DNA of 64,000 nt from Hyposmocoma kahamanoa (lineage: Eukaryota > Arthropoda > Insecta > Lepidoptera > Cosmopterigidae), in the NCBI RefSeq assembly GCF_003589595.1, contig NW_020653766.1, positions 899,285 through 963,284 on the forward strand. Direction: 5' to 3'. Of the stretch, positions 53,460-64,000 are shown in pieces. The position numbers were made by a program, and so were the translations under genes. Each line of letters opens with the position of its first letter. Position 1 is the stretch's first letter. The notes beneath the pieces are model-generated. The model did no database searches and was not told the DNA's origin. It saw only the letters and a list, made by a program, of their open reading frames with translations.

Positions 53460-53584
53460 CGTAAAAGCCAGTTTAGGCGTGGAAATCGATTTGTGCATAT
53501 TGGTCGTCACGGCTTGAGTTTCATAAAGAAACAATCTAACGACATTCTTTTCTATCACAACTCGCTTTAAAAACATTATTACTT

Positions 53585-53730
53585 AACGGGGTCAGAAAAT
53601 GCTTATGCTTATACAATTAGAGCGAAAAAGACGTGCTTTTCGATACCTCCCAGACCACTGGCACCGATGCGAAGCGCACAACGCCTTTTTCGATCCTATA
53701 TGGACATACAGTTTTTCTGACCGGCTTAAT
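53585..53730. repeat. Short inverted-repeat element related to 10975-11035
   Basis: The ends 'ggtcagaaaatgc' / 'cagtttttctgacc' are inverted. It shares 'ttagagcgaaaaagacgt' with the sequence before the family B copy at 11.0 kb. Confidence 0.5.
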
Positions 53731-54616
53731 GCCCTTTTAACCTTAATTAGTCTACGTACTGAAAAATAAACTGACTCGTATTAAATTGATCTTATAGGAA
53801 CCAATAAAAAGTCTTAATTGAATTAATCACAATATGATTATTGTTGCTGTAATCATTGTGCTCGATAAACACATGTTATGATTGATTCTATTAAGATCTA
53901 CTTGATAAGACAATAAGACGCCTTGTCTCTCAGTGTTCTATCGTCTTTTTAACGGCTAGTGCTTATAGCTAACTTTTCAAAAGGGGACCACAGTCAAATT
54001 TATACCATCGCCAAAGGGACAAAGCTCACCTCCATATTCTTGATACTTTTACCGAAAAAAGGTCATAAAAGAACAAAATACAATTTTCCAGGTCGCAAAA
54101 ATTATAACATTGACACAGCACTTGTACAAAATAAAAGCAAACAATGCGAAGAAAAGGGTACACATTCTTCATTCAACGTTGCTGAATTTAAATCTTTACC
54201 TGTAGCAATTCGCTTGTTGCATCAGGTCGGCGAACGAAGCGTACTGTGCTTAACAACTAAGCCTGCAATAGGTTAAAGTTGAAAGTAGTCTGAATAAAGA
54301 GTTTTTTTTTCTATTTAGTTTAAAATTCGTTGCTGCCAGTGGCATTTACTGGATCAATGTATAATAGAGGGGAGTTATATAAGTTTGAAAGTTTGTTTTG
54401 ATCAATGCAATATATACGCTTCTCTAATAAGATTCCGGTTGGTATTTAAAATATACTATTTACGAGGTTTAAAATTATACTGAAACAACTTTATATTAAA
54501 AGTTATTACACAGCGTCTGTATACTTGATTCGATTTAAGATATTTGAAGTAAATATTGTAAATGATAAATGCTACAAATATTTATTTACAAAGAGCAACC
54601 CCTGGAGATTGGTAGC
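53731..54616. other. Unassigned DNA
   Basis: The 105-codon frame at 53959-54276 (for example GRKNYNIDTALVQNKSKQCE) has no family that I recognise and no splice framing, so it is probably chance. Confidence 0.3.
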
Positions 54617-54830
54617 AGAATAGCTTCTTGTAGAGGAGTTCGTCCAGGAAAATGCCGGCTTACCCATTTACGCCGCCGAGCAGAAATGTGAGCATTTTTC
54701 TGTTTTGAAGAGTAAGATAGCTTTAAATCGCAAAGATCTGAGGGGCACTGCAACTGTTATGGACAGGCGTCTAGCTTACCATTATGCACACGACTTGTTC
54801 GCCCCGTTACTTGATATAATAAAAAAAACA
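54617..54830 (+). repeat. Family A repeat with an internal deletion
   Basis: 'tagaggagttcgtccaggaa' to 'cgacttgttcgccccgttac' and an A-rich end. The 'ggtgctggtg ... cagtgcc' part is missing. Confidence 0.75.
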
Positions 54831-54939
54831 ATTTAAAAGTTTCTTGGCCACGAATTCGGAACAGTGATACCTTCAGCGGAACGTTCATGATTTGATGTCT
54901 TGAGTTGGATTTGAACATCCAACACAAGACGCTCCGGTA

Positions 54940-55235
54940 AAGGCACTACCATTTCATTCTGAAGAAAATCATCCACCTCGAAGGGTGGCTGTTCACGCAT
55001 GAAGATTCATTTTTATAAATAGCGCCTAATTTAATTTAGGGGCAATTACTTTAATGGTTGATTTTGCTATTTCTCTAATTCAAGGCGTTTTTCTCTCGAA
55101 ATATACTTTGTGTAGTGTCGTAGTGAGAAGCTATTTTTATTATCTCCAGTGTCAAGTCCTTAAACTTAGCAAATAAACGTAATTGCACGTACTTTTGAGG
55201 TCGGTTTTTTTAGTACTCTGTACTGAGATTATTAT
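54940..55235 (+). repeat. Family B repeat, right two thirds
   Basis: 'gaagaaaatcatccacctcg', 'gaagggtggctgttcacgca', 'aatagcgcctaatttaattt' and the right end 'gtcggtttttttagtact'. Confidence 0.7.
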
Positions 55236-55705
55236 TATTCAACTGATAAAAGATTACTTTCCAAAGTGCTGTTGTACTAATATCCAATTAGCTGTGTTGG
55301 TGATAATTACGGTACAGCGTTATATGAAATGTAGGTTTAGGTGAAAAGTATAATAATTGGTCCGGGGCAAACTTTGAGCCACTGTTCGGGCCGTGAAAGG
55401 GGCAGGGTCGAAAGGGTCAACGTAAATTTGGACGCCCGCGTATTTAGCCCGAGGATGAACATGGAAAAGCGTTTTTCAAATTATACCCTCTCTTAGGGCT
55501 GAAATACCTTATGGATACACAAATATTAAGAGCGAGTGGCGGCCTTCTTGGCAACAGTCAACGTTGTGGAAATGGTTTTTTGCCAGCTGCTGATTTAGTA
55601 CCTAATTTACTTTATTTAGTAACGGTAGAGCTTCTAGTGAAAGCGTTTGTCCAGGATATGAATTTCTGTCGCCAAAACGAAACTTGTAATCGTAACATTG
55701 ATTAA
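55236..55705. other. Unassigned DNA
   Basis: No gene or repeat recognised. Confidence 0.3.
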
Positions 55706-55920
55706 ATTCTACTAGATTGTTATAATTATTAATACAAAGATCGAACACTCAGAAACAAATCCTTGGATCCGGCCGGATTCGAAGCGACGTAACATTCCAA
55801 ACGCTATACCAACTAAACCACGGAACGAACCAGCGGACCTCACGAATTTTTCTGTGTGTTTGTCCTCGTGCCTTTGTATTTGGTTCTTTCAACGACATTT
55901 TAGCCGTAGCGCCATCGTTT
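55706..55920 (-). repeat. tRNA-related SINE (family E)
   Basis: Minus-strand unit with head region 55770-55850 ('cggattcgaagcgacgt', B box damaged), preceded by the usual 'acaaagatcgaacactcaga'. Confidence 0.75.
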
Positions 55921-55959
55921 TTTTTTTTCATCAGTTTTCAAAACCGAATTATGTTCGTC

Positions 55960-56640
55960 ATTCGCAAAACGACATCAAATGTTTTTGGGACCTATGTTAT
56001 ATAATAACGTAAACCGAGCTATTGAAATTTTCTCTAAAACACGTAAAGAATGTAAATTGGCAGTCACTAAGTACTTACAACTAAAATCCTATGAGGAAAC
56101 CGAAATAATGCTGCAAACAATACAATAAATAAAATAAATTAATACAATGTTAGTAATTTATAATTTATAATAACTAAAATAATCAAATTTATTCATATAC
56201 ACACAAGCACACATCACTCACGCACGCACACATATGTATACACACCACTCACACAAACACACACACACACAAGCGCGCGAGCGCACCCACATCCACACAA
56301 ACATGTCAATCTCCGTTTGCTTGAAGTTTTTTACGTACTGCTTTATTTGCCACAAATTTGTTATATATATTGTTATCTTCTTTTTCTCTTTATTTCCTTA
56401 TATTTTATATTGTTCTAAGTAACTTATTCTCCACACAGTGTTCACTTTGTAATTTGAGTCTGAGAGTGAGGGATCGGAATACTGTAACACAGGATATCCT
56501 AGTATAGGTTCCGCTCACTCACAATGGTAATAGACCATTCATTCATGTTCTCATTAAGATATTCATTAACTAATCTAAGAATACCATTGTGATTGGAAAT
56601 AAATGGTTATTATTATTATTATTATCTATGAGAAATTTTA
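55960..56640 (+). pseudogene. LINE 3' end (ORF2 C-terminus and tail)
   Basis: A frame ending at 56126-56128 reads MFLGPMLYNNVNRAIEIFSK, then TRKECKLAVTKYLQLKSYEE. The 'GP.LYN ... LK..L....Y' pattern is typical of LINE ORF2 ends. A CA/CG-rich simple tract (56199-56310) and a terminal ATT repeat (56617-56637) follow, as expected of a LINE 3' untranslated region. Confidence 0.55.
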
Positions 56641-56850
56641 AAAGTATTTCGTCACCCAGTTAGATACCTTTACAGCTACCAGCCCTGACTAGAGATGTCG
56701 CTATTCATTGTATTTAATTTTTTATTGAATTGATATTCAATTATTTTTTATGTGAAATTACTCAACTAGATTGTTATGATTATTACTTCGACGTCTTCTA
56801 GCATACCGTGCCATACACTATACCAACTAAGCTAAATTCTACTACTCATT
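56641..56850 (-). repeat. tRNA-related SINE (family E), decayed
   Basis: The outer part 'tatttcgtcacccagttaga' and 'agctaccagccctgac', the tail 'gaattgatattcaattattt', and the remains of the head ('cgacgtcttctagcatacc') are in minus orientation. The order shows an internal deletion of the B-box half. Confidence 0.65.
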
Positions 56851-56894
56851 TGTAAGAGATATTCCCCTGAAAAGAATGAGTCAGAAACTCTATG

Positions 56895-57005
56895 GGATTT
56901 ATATTTTTCTCCCGATGATGTCGACGATGGAGCATGCAGACTTATTCGAGGAATAAGTCTGCGCGCAGGTAATACTACTCCTTAGCTGTTCGCCATATAA
57001 AATAA
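56895..57005 (-). pseudogene. LINE C-terminal scrap (family P)
   Basis: 'aagtctgcgcgcaggtaata' and 'gctgttcgccatataaa' parallel 'aagtctgcaggcaaggaatt' and 'gccgttcgccttataaa' at 17780-17830. Confidence 0.45.
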
Positions 57006-57269
57006 TGTAATTCCATCGCAATGGGTTGAGTTGATAAGTAAGTAAACATATTTAGCAGCAATACTTCTCGCTAACGGTGTAGGAAAGCATCATGGTAAAA
57101 CCTGTGCGTAGAAGAAGGTTCACAACCCTTAAACGACTTTAAAAAGAATCTACTTGTTATAATAACTGCTACTGAGCTAGGTAGATATGCGCTGTTTATT
57201 GTTTTGGTCATAACTTTGTAATCCGTGTACCGTATGACTCGTTCATGTACAGATTAAATACATCATTCT

Positions 57270-57560
57270 CTTACAAAAACATCTACGCTATAATAGCCTA
57301 CTAAATCTGACTAATGACACCAGGGGCTCAATACGAGGAAAAATAACCTAATCACGCGCTCAGAGAGGTGAAAATAACGTTGCCCGCCGTGTGCGGAGCC
57401 GAATGCTCATAAATGAAAGTATATAAGTAAGAAAACTTGTATGAGCGTTTGTGCCGACGTCGGTACACTCATCGCGGAACCTCGTGCGAGTGACGGAGCC
57501 CTGGTGCATGAGTGTCTTTATTTGTAACGTCTTGTCAATTCATCTACTCCTCTATGACAG
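57270..57560. repeat. Dispersed repeat H, copy 2 (inverted relative to 40290)
   Basis: 'tctgactaatgacaccaggg', 'gttgcccgccgtgtgcggag' and 'tgcgagtgacggagccctgg' match the complement of 40290-40560. Confidence 0.65.
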
Positions 57561-57849
57561 CCGGTCTTGATCTTGCTATGTAAATATTTATTGATTATAA
57601 GTCTGGTACTCGATCGGCACTGTTATTTAAACGAACTACAAAATAAAGCATTTATGACCTAGTTACGATTAGGAAAGATAGTTACATAAAAATGGATTCA
57701 TCTCCCGTCTCCACGTAAAATGTGCTAAAATAAACTCCAGTAAAAGGGTAAGGTCCACGGCAGTGAAAACTAAATGTCAGCCTTTAGCGTAGGCTCTACC
57801 ACTATGCCTGGAATAGTCATTTTATATTAAACATTTCTTTCTCTTTTGT

Positions 57850-58190
57850 CAAGTCAAGAGACGGGACGTACAAGTCGTGCATCTGGTGGTAAGCGACACG
57901 CCTATTCAAAAGGCTGCTAACAGATTAACCACAGAGACAGACAGGTTAAGCCTTAAGTGCATGAAGTTGATTACGACTTCACGCATAAACTGCAAACATG
58001 CAGTGAATCTGTTAGTAGCCTAACAGCTGCAATGCCACTCAGATCTTTAAATCGCAAAGATCTAAGGGGCACTGCCACTGCGCTCGTCATCGTCACCCTG
58101 ACACATAAGTCGACAAGTCCCATGTGCCTGTAATATCACCAACACTATTACCCTTCCAAACCGGAACGCAGTAATGTTCATATTACTGTG
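57850..58190 (-). repeat. Family A repeat split by a small TIR element
   Basis: Minus-strand copy from 'agacgggacgtacaagtcgt' to 'gcagtaatgttcatattact', interrupted at 57912-58020. Confidence 0.8.
57912..58020. mobile_element. Small TIR element (family T7), 109 bp
   Basis: The ends GGCTGCTAACAGATT and, complemented, GGCTACTAACAGATT form a 15-bp inverted repeat. Flanks 'aaa' (57909-57911) and 'taa' (58021-58023), compared with uninterrupted family A copies ('tccataacag'), suggest a 3-bp TAA duplication with one later change, as in PIF/Harbinger elements. Confidence 0.7.
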
Positions 58191-58671
58191 CTGCAAACGA
58201 CCTCAAAGAAACCGTATTAACTGTAATTAAGGTGATTCTCCTCGAGATATGCCAGAAGTCGGTCATAAACTTCTTAAGACAAGGTCCATAAACTTGAAAA
58301 GTACGACGCGATCGACTTTGGCCTGTAATTGGCAAAGTTCTCCAAAACAATATTTGGATACAGTTTGGACTTTAGCAAGCTTCCGTTACTTGGAAACTAA
58401 TACAGCTCGTGCGAGAAGGTACAAGCAGGCGGAGATCGGAGATTTATCAAAAGTTGTTTTCAGCCAGCACACAACTCTTTTAGGAGACTGCAAGATCAAA
58501 ATCATCATCACAATCTATTTAGAATACTTGTATGAATGATTTGAATGTCTTGACATTTACTCGCTGAAAAATTTGGTTAACCATGAAGGTTATATAGTAC
58601 CTCTATTAGATCGTACATTTCACCAAAACCTGGCAGGAATATTTTACAAATTTCTTATTACTCTAAGTCAA
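58191..58671. other. Unassigned DNA
   Basis: The 96-codon frame at 58249-58539 is not like any family that I know and shows no splice framing. Confidence 0.3.
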
Positions 58672-60045
58672 ATAATCATTTATTCCATAGGTAAAATTTT
58701 TACACTTGATAACATAATTTTTTAAGCTACTCCTCGTTCACTACCACTACACTACGCTGACCTCCCTGAGAAGAACGAGCAAGAAACTCTAGGGATTGCT
58801 CCTGTGTGGAATCTAGACTCAAGATGTCTTTCCGTAAATCTTTATCTAAGACATAATCTTCAATTTTGTAATATGAATTTTCAATTTAAATACTTTTAAT
58901 GTAAGTTTTAAACTTAGGTAATAATAATCTTAATATACTATACTCTGAAATGTTATTGTAAAATGTATACAGTTCCCCATAAAATAATGGTTTACCAGTT
59001 AAATGAAATTGTGGTACCTTGAGCTTGGACTTAGTTCTAAGGTTAATATGTTATTATAGATATCTTCTTTCTTAATGAAATTATGTATATTTTTATGGAC
59101 ATACAAAATATTTCAGTATATATACTGTGACGCCACAGTCATGATACCAGTCTCCTTAAACTTTTCTCTGAGTGAAATCCGAGAACCTAAACAGTACACA
59201 GAACGAATCGCTCGTTTTTGCAACACAAATATGGTTTATATATCTGCCGTTCTACCCCACATTAGAATCCCGTAAGACTGAAGTAAATTAGTCTAGCAGT
59301 AGCAACATCGGTAAGCTCATATATTCTACGGACTGCGTTTGCAGCAGGGCTTAATCTGCTGGCGAAAGAAGATATACGAGGAAACAATTGAAGTTTACTA
59401 TCTAAGGTCACTCCCAAAAAGACAGCTTTGTAAGCAAGGTGTAATTTTTCTCCATTTATTTCTATGTCAATCATAGTCGATTTTACTTTAGGCAATTCAA
59501 AATTTAACACACTTTGTCTTCTTGGCACTGAGCAATAAATTGTTAGCATTAAACCAATAAACTTCCTTTGAAAGTTGTAATTAGTTAACGTCATTTCTAT
59601 CTGTTTTAAAAATTAAGGATGTGTCGTCAGCAAACAATACTATTTCGCAAAGGTTCTTATCAAAGAACATTATATTGCTATTGCATGCTATAATTTTATT
59701 AGGTCATATCATAGAATTTTGTTTTTAGTTAAGTTTTAAGTTTAAAAATTTAATTTTAAACAGGACATAATTATTTTAAAGCAGTCGTGAAAAAGTGATA
59801 GATGCTCCCCTGAAAAATTTTTCGGAAAAATGGAGCTTTTGCCCTTTCTACAAAACACCGACGATATGCGGATCCTCTCTTTCCTTGCTCTTATATTTTG
59901 TCTAATAGTAATTTATGTGACACAAAATCAAACGCTTCCGTCAAGTCCATGAAGATTGTAGATACTGCTTCCCTTTTATTGACACAGTCCGATACAGTTG
60001 TTAATAAGTTAAGAGCCAAGCTCTAGTCAGTATGTTCTTCTATTG
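58672..60045 (-). pseudogene. LINE L, long degraded copy
   Basis: From the 3' end ('aatcatttattccataggt' at 58677) through a frameshifted ORF2: thumb and palm pieces at 59262-59594 ('GVTLDSKLQLFPRISSFASR') and, further up, a clear reverse transcriptase motif A at 59897-60000 (MDLTEAFDFVSHKLLLD). Numerous stops and deletions. Confidence 0.8.
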
Positions 60046-60477
60046 ACCTCCTTATTCATTATTCATTGGAACTCTTTCTTCATCTTGGTCTTGCTCCATT
60101 CCTTTTTCGTTCTATCTTACCCTCAATCATAATTCTCACAAATTCGTCATTCGGTAACAAACATTTTCCCCTTCCGTTCTTTATTGTATTTAAAAGATTT
60201 ATTTCTTCCTTAACTCTTTTTAAAGCTTCTTCATTTGAACACAAGTTGCAAGATCACAGTCAACACATGCTAAATGGACGAGTTTCAAGAGCAGTCGAAA
60301 CTTCGGAATATGGTCAGAGAATACTCCATACTCAGGTGGTAAACTACTCAATACTTTGGCGTATAACTTTATCTACGATATTTGCAGATCTCACCGTTGC
60401 ATCACACGGTATAGAATGTAAATAAACAGCATTTTAAATGAAAAATATCAAAATTTTTATGTTTTAAAAAGAACTTA
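60046..60477. other. Unassigned DNA
   Basis: The 119-codon plus-strand frame (60066-60425) lies on the back of LINE-like sequence and has no family features. Confidence 0.3.
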
Positions 60478-60690
60478 ACTGCTTCCGCGGCCGAACGGTT
60501 ACCATGCTGGTCTGCCACGAAAAGGTCCCGAGTTCTATTCCCAGGCCGGGAGAAATATTTGTATGGCTTAAGTTAATTTCCTAATGAGTTTGGGTGTATT
60601 TTGTGGCTGTCTATGGTTGTCTATGTGTGTGTCAATAGCACCTGCAATACAAGGTTTCCCTAGTGCGGTGTATTTATTATTATTATATAA
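60478..60690 (+). repeat. tRNA-derived SINE (family S), most complete copy
   Basis: A-box region 'gcggccgaacggttaccatg', B-box region 'cgagttctattcccagg', then 'gagaaatatttgtatggct', 'gtctatgtgtgtgtcaatag', 'cacctgcaatacaaggtttc' and a TTATTATTAT tail. Confidence 0.75.
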
Positions 60691-60812
60691 GTTAGTTCTA
60701 ATTAGACAACCACACAAATTACCACATCCCGAACCTGGGAATACGTACCTTGTAAACCTATCCAGTACACGCAAATCAGAACCTATTGACAACCTCGGTG
60801 ACCGTTAGATTT

Positions 60813-60980
60813 ATATTGTGGCGCTGGAAGCGAGGGTCCCGGTTCTATTCCCGGTAAATTGGGATATTAACTTTTCTAAATGAGTTCTGGTCTGGATGTT
60901 CTGGAAAGTGTCCCCTGGAAATCCCTAGTTTGAGACCAGGCAATAAGTGTGATTGTCTGGCACTATAATATTTATGATTA
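60813..60980 (+). repeat. tRNA-related SINE (family F), plus strand
   Basis: B box-like 'cccggttctattcccggta', then 'ggaaatccctagtttgagac' and an ATT-rich end. Related to 29800-30090. Confidence 0.55.
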
Positions 60981-61467
60981 TTATTAATTAAAAAAGCCAA
61001 TTCGTTTCCGAAATTGGGCCTACCATTAATAGAACTTTTTTATCTAGCACCCAGTCTGCTAATTACCGAGGTTATAGATATAATATTACACTTAACAATA
61101 ATAGAATTTTTACAAATTTGCAACGTTCTCGTTTTCAACATTATAAAATGTGTCGAACAAAAATGAGCACCAGTAACAAAAGAAAAACATCATTTAATAA
61201 GCTCTCAATGTGTACGTATTGTCTTCTTCCAGCTAACCTAATAGCATAAGCCTGCAAAAGAGGAAGAAAAAGTTGCGAATGAATAGCAAAGCTGCACTAA
61301 GCCAGCATAGGTTTGTCCGGAGCTATTATAAGCTTTGGCGGGGCTCTATTTGAAACAACGTGACTGGATTTCACAGAGAGTATTGTGTAATTTTAAGAAT
61401 AGCAGTTTTTTGTGTCTATTATTCTGGTAAAGTAATTTATAACGTGAGTTGTCTTGATGTAAACTCG
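60981..61467. other. Unassigned DNA
   Basis: 'gaaattgggcctaccattaa' at about 61010 recalls the terminal repeat of the element at 47211. Nothing else seen. Confidence 0.3.
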
Positions 61468-61562
61468 TCTTTGAATGACTGTTTCAACTGCTATCGACAG
61501 GAGTGTAGCTTACCATCAGGTGCAGGACTTGTGTGTCCCGTCACTTGACATTATAATAAAAA
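61468..61562 (+). repeat. Family A repeat, right end
   Basis: 'gtgtagcttaccatcaggtg' and 'gacttgtgtgtcccgtcact' + A run. A motif D copy follows at 61592-61640. Confidence 0.65.
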
Positions 61563-61860
61563 ATGAAACATTTTTTTTCGGATCTAAATCGCAAACATTT
61601 CTTTTTTCAAACAAACCAACGTTTCAGGCCATTTACAGGTTCAAAGGTTCGAAACGTTGATTTTTTTAATTTCCGAAAAATTCAGATGTTCTAAAGGTGG
61701 TAGGTCAAACCATTAGGATTTCACGGCTACGGCTATAGGCAATTTGGGTAATTTTGAATACGTTTTTTACGGATATTGAAATAAAAATGTAGCTATTGGT
61801 CGGTTTTATTGATTAATGGATGTCCTTTCATACCCAAATCGAGAATAATTGAACTCTAAC

Positions 61861-61883
61861 CATTGACTTACAAAAAGTCAATG
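61861..61883. mobile_element. Minimal family T1 hAT element: two terminal repeats and nothing else, 23 bp
   Basis: The left terminal repeat CATTGACTTACAA runs directly into the right one (ending AAGTCAATG), and the pair is flanked by the perfect 8-bp duplication ACTCTAAC (61853-61860 and 61884-61891). The ends and duplication length equal those of the two 286-bp copies. Confidence 0.85.
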
Positions 61884-62299
61884 ACTCTAACTGGAAAAAC
61901 TGTTTGAAAAAATTACGCTTACGGATCCAGAGGTATAATTGAACCAACGTAGTTTGGATAGTGAAAATGCTTCCTCAATAACAAATTAAATTAACTCCGG
62001 TAAGGTTATAGTTGTTGAAAATCCTAAATACATTGTCTTGGCGAATAATTTATCATTCACTTGGGGATAACATTTACCAATTAGCAACTTTCCAACGGAT
62101 ATAAAAAGAAACTGAAGCACACACACGTTTCACTCGTTGAACATGCGCGAACGGAAAATGGCGGGTAGGTTGTTTTCTGTGCCTAATTTCGAAAGCAATT
62201 AATATTACAATAATACAATCCAAAATATTTATTCTGTCACAAAAGATACAAAGTAGATTAATGGCAAGGATTCTCCTTTCAAGTATATAAATACCTGTG

Positions 62300-62337
62300 T
62301 ATGTGTGTGTGAAGGTGTGTGTGTGTGTGTGTGTGTG
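62300..62337 (+). repeat. TG microsatellite
   Basis: 'gtgtgtgtgtgtgtgtgtgt' run with one GAAGG interruption. Confidence 0.9.
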
Positions 62338-62514
62338 AATTATCTTTTAGCAAAACTTGTTTTAACGGCTATGGCAGAGACAACAGTAGTTCTTTTGTTA
62401 AATATTTTAGAGTCATATGTTAAAGTTTTGTGTAACTTTCGGGGTGCAACATAGAATATATTTAAAATATATAGTTTTCTATATTTTGTTTTGACAAGAG
62501 ATCAGCATGATATT

Positions 62515-62665
62515 AACAACTCCTCAGTGTAAGTAGTATCTATTCGGCACAAAGTATACATCACTTTAATTAGGGATCTTTGTGCTCTTTCCAACTCCAG
62601 GAACTTTGTCTTAGCAGTGCCACCCCAAACAGGTATACCTACAATTACATAGAACCGACTGAGCT
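62515..62665 (-). pseudogene. LINE reverse transcriptase thumb fragment
   Basis: Minus strand: GIPVWGGTAKTKFLELERAQ followed by 'RSLIKVMYTL'. It aligns with CILVWGGSA...LERAQRSVLKVML of the LINE at 585-1960, so it is the same or a sister family. Confidence 0.75.
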
Positions 62666-63354
62666 ACTGCAATGTACACTTTATTTAAAAGGTATTCGCC
62701 TACTACATGTGATACCATGTCTAATAAGTCATATCTACTGTTATTTAAATATTCTAATTATGTAATATGAAGTATTATTTAATATTTGAGAGTAGTACCC
62801 TAAAATGTTATTTTAATTTTCACAATAATATATTTACTTACTTGAATAGTAAAAATTGCTATCGAAATTAATCAGGTAGAGTAAATTAACCTAAAAATCA
62901 CCCATATTAGGCCTTTTCGTTTCACGCAGTTATCGATGTATTTGACTACAAGTTTTAAGACAAAGGAAAAGAATCATCGAACGCGTTTTATTCCAAGTTC
63001 AAGGAAATTCCGAGTTACGCAATAAAAAATCCAGTTGTATTGTATTTAAAAATATCTCGCACTTGACAACTAACATAGTACTATCTAAAAAATTGCGTTA
63101 TATTATATTTTATTTCAAAATTGCGATATATTAATAGTTTATCACCAAAATTTCGCTATATTTGTATGTCATTCGTATACGACTTAATTTCAACGTGACA
63201 GGACAACATCGTCGCTTTGAAATTAAAAAGGTAATATTAATATAACTTAAAGCAATTTAGAAATAATACTATGTAAGTTGTCATGTGCGATATGTATATT
63301 TTGAAATGCAAAGAAAAGTAATGAGTCTATTATATCTAAACATCTGCCATATTA
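62666..63354. other. Unassigned AT-rich DNA
   Basis: Around 63090-63170 there are imperfect repeats of 'aaattgcgttatattatatt' / 'aaattgcgatatattaat'. No gene. Confidence 0.35.
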
Positions 63355-63775
63355 GAGCGATGCTACACAGGCGTTAGTGTCGCAATGCTACGATTTCGAC
63401 GCACCGAGTGCCACGTGAGCAATACGGTGTCGCAACGCACCGCAGCACCCTTCCGCGCTTCGTGTCCAAATTCCTTGTCCGATGCACACGCCTTCCGTCA
63501 CCACACACCGTTTCAACGCACCACGTGGCATGTAGTTCTAATTTATATGTACGTAGCGTCTACTCCCGTTCCCCGGTCCGTTCAAAATAATTACTGTCAA
63601 ATAAGTAATATTTGGGCAAATTAAGAGACGCATGATGCGAATTAAGCTTCATACTTGTCGCGTTTTGATATGGTCGAGTATTACTACTTACTTTATTATA
63701 ATTATTTCGGACAAAGAACGAAAGTAGGCCCTCAGGCGTCGCAAAACCGACGCAACGTATCGTGTGGCATCGCTC
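63355..63775. mobile_element. PIF/Harbinger-like MITE (family T8), 421 bp
   Basis: The terminal repeats GAGCGATGCTACAC and, complemented, GAGCGATGCCACAC (14 bp, one mismatch) are flanked by TTA at 63352-63354 and 63776-63778, the 3-bp duplication typical of PIF/Harbinger elements. GC-rich interior. It contains a family T5 unit at about 63583-63712, probably a nested insertion. Confidence 0.8.
63583..63712. mobile_element. Small TIR element (family T5), copy 2, nested
   Basis: 'caaaataattactgtcaaat' + 'aagtaatatttgggcaaat' at left, and 'ggtcgagtattactacttac' to 'ataattatttcgg' at right. The core 'gaattaagcttcatact' corresponds to the copy at 52800. Confidence 0.65.
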
Positions 63776-63778
63776 TTA

Positions 63779-64000
63779 CTCAAAAGAACATTAAACTACG
63801 AACTGCCTAATGCAATCACGCGGCCTTCGTCTTAATGTTGCATGACAGACCGACATAAAAACAATCCTTTAGTATTTCATACGGAAAGTTAATGATTAAG
63901 TGCCTTGTTTTTCTAGAAGGAACAGTATGTGACCACCCCCCTAACACGTGTATCCATAATTTTCACGACTTTGGCTGATATGAAATTCTCACACCCTCAA
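63779..64000. other. Unassigned DNA to window end
   Basis: Nothing recognised. Confidence 0.4.

Noticed and set aside
60066..60425. 119-codon plus-strand frame
   Set aside because: The start is antisense to LINE L sequence and the composition is hydrophobic at random.
63385..63624. 79-codon frame
   Set aside because: Inside the PIF/Harbinger-like MITE and its nested T5 unit.

Overview
The window is AT-rich, intron-bearing nuclear DNA from an insect, most likely a moth or butterfly. The evidence is GT-AG introns with full-length insect-type gene structure, mariner, piggyBac, hAT and jockey-like elements, and several short repeat families of a kind I associate with lepidopteran genomes. The order-level call is inference. 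About half of the sequence can be assigned to mobile elements or their remains.

Two host genes can be supported. On the minus strand (14679 down to 5393) nine exons with matching splice phases encode the N-terminal, non-kinase half of a Dstyk orthologue (dual serine/threonine and tyrosine protein kinase). Its kinase domain must lie left of the window. On the plus strand at 36347-36715 is the first coding exon of a boule/DAZ-type RNA-binding protein, with a clean splice donor; I could not find its later exons. A possible extra minus-strand exon lies at 40591-40747 and has no recognised function.

Layout: 1-5300 holds a decayed LINE, tRNA-related SINEs and a non-autonomous hAT element with an 8-bp target duplication. 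5.4-14.7 kb is the Dstyk gene, its introns filled with MITEs and a three-level nest of insertions. 15-30 kb is repeat-rich: a complete mariner with one frameshift, several copies of one jockey-like LINE, a composite repeat block present twice in inverted orientation, and unusual tandem motifs. 30.3-33.1 kb is a complete piggyBac element with an intact transposase, perfect terminal repeats and TTAA sites. 33-36.3 kb is quiet sequence before the boule-like gene. 36.7 kb to the end is the putative first intron of that gene and/or intergenic DNA, containing an 89-bp-arm hairpin, many short repeats, degraded LINEs, a possible Penelope tail and several terminal-inverted-repeat elements.

The genes do not form a pathway; the shared theme is repeated insertion, nesting and internal deletion of DNA transposons. 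No rRNA gene, functional tRNA gene, CRISPR array or bacterial-type operon was seen.
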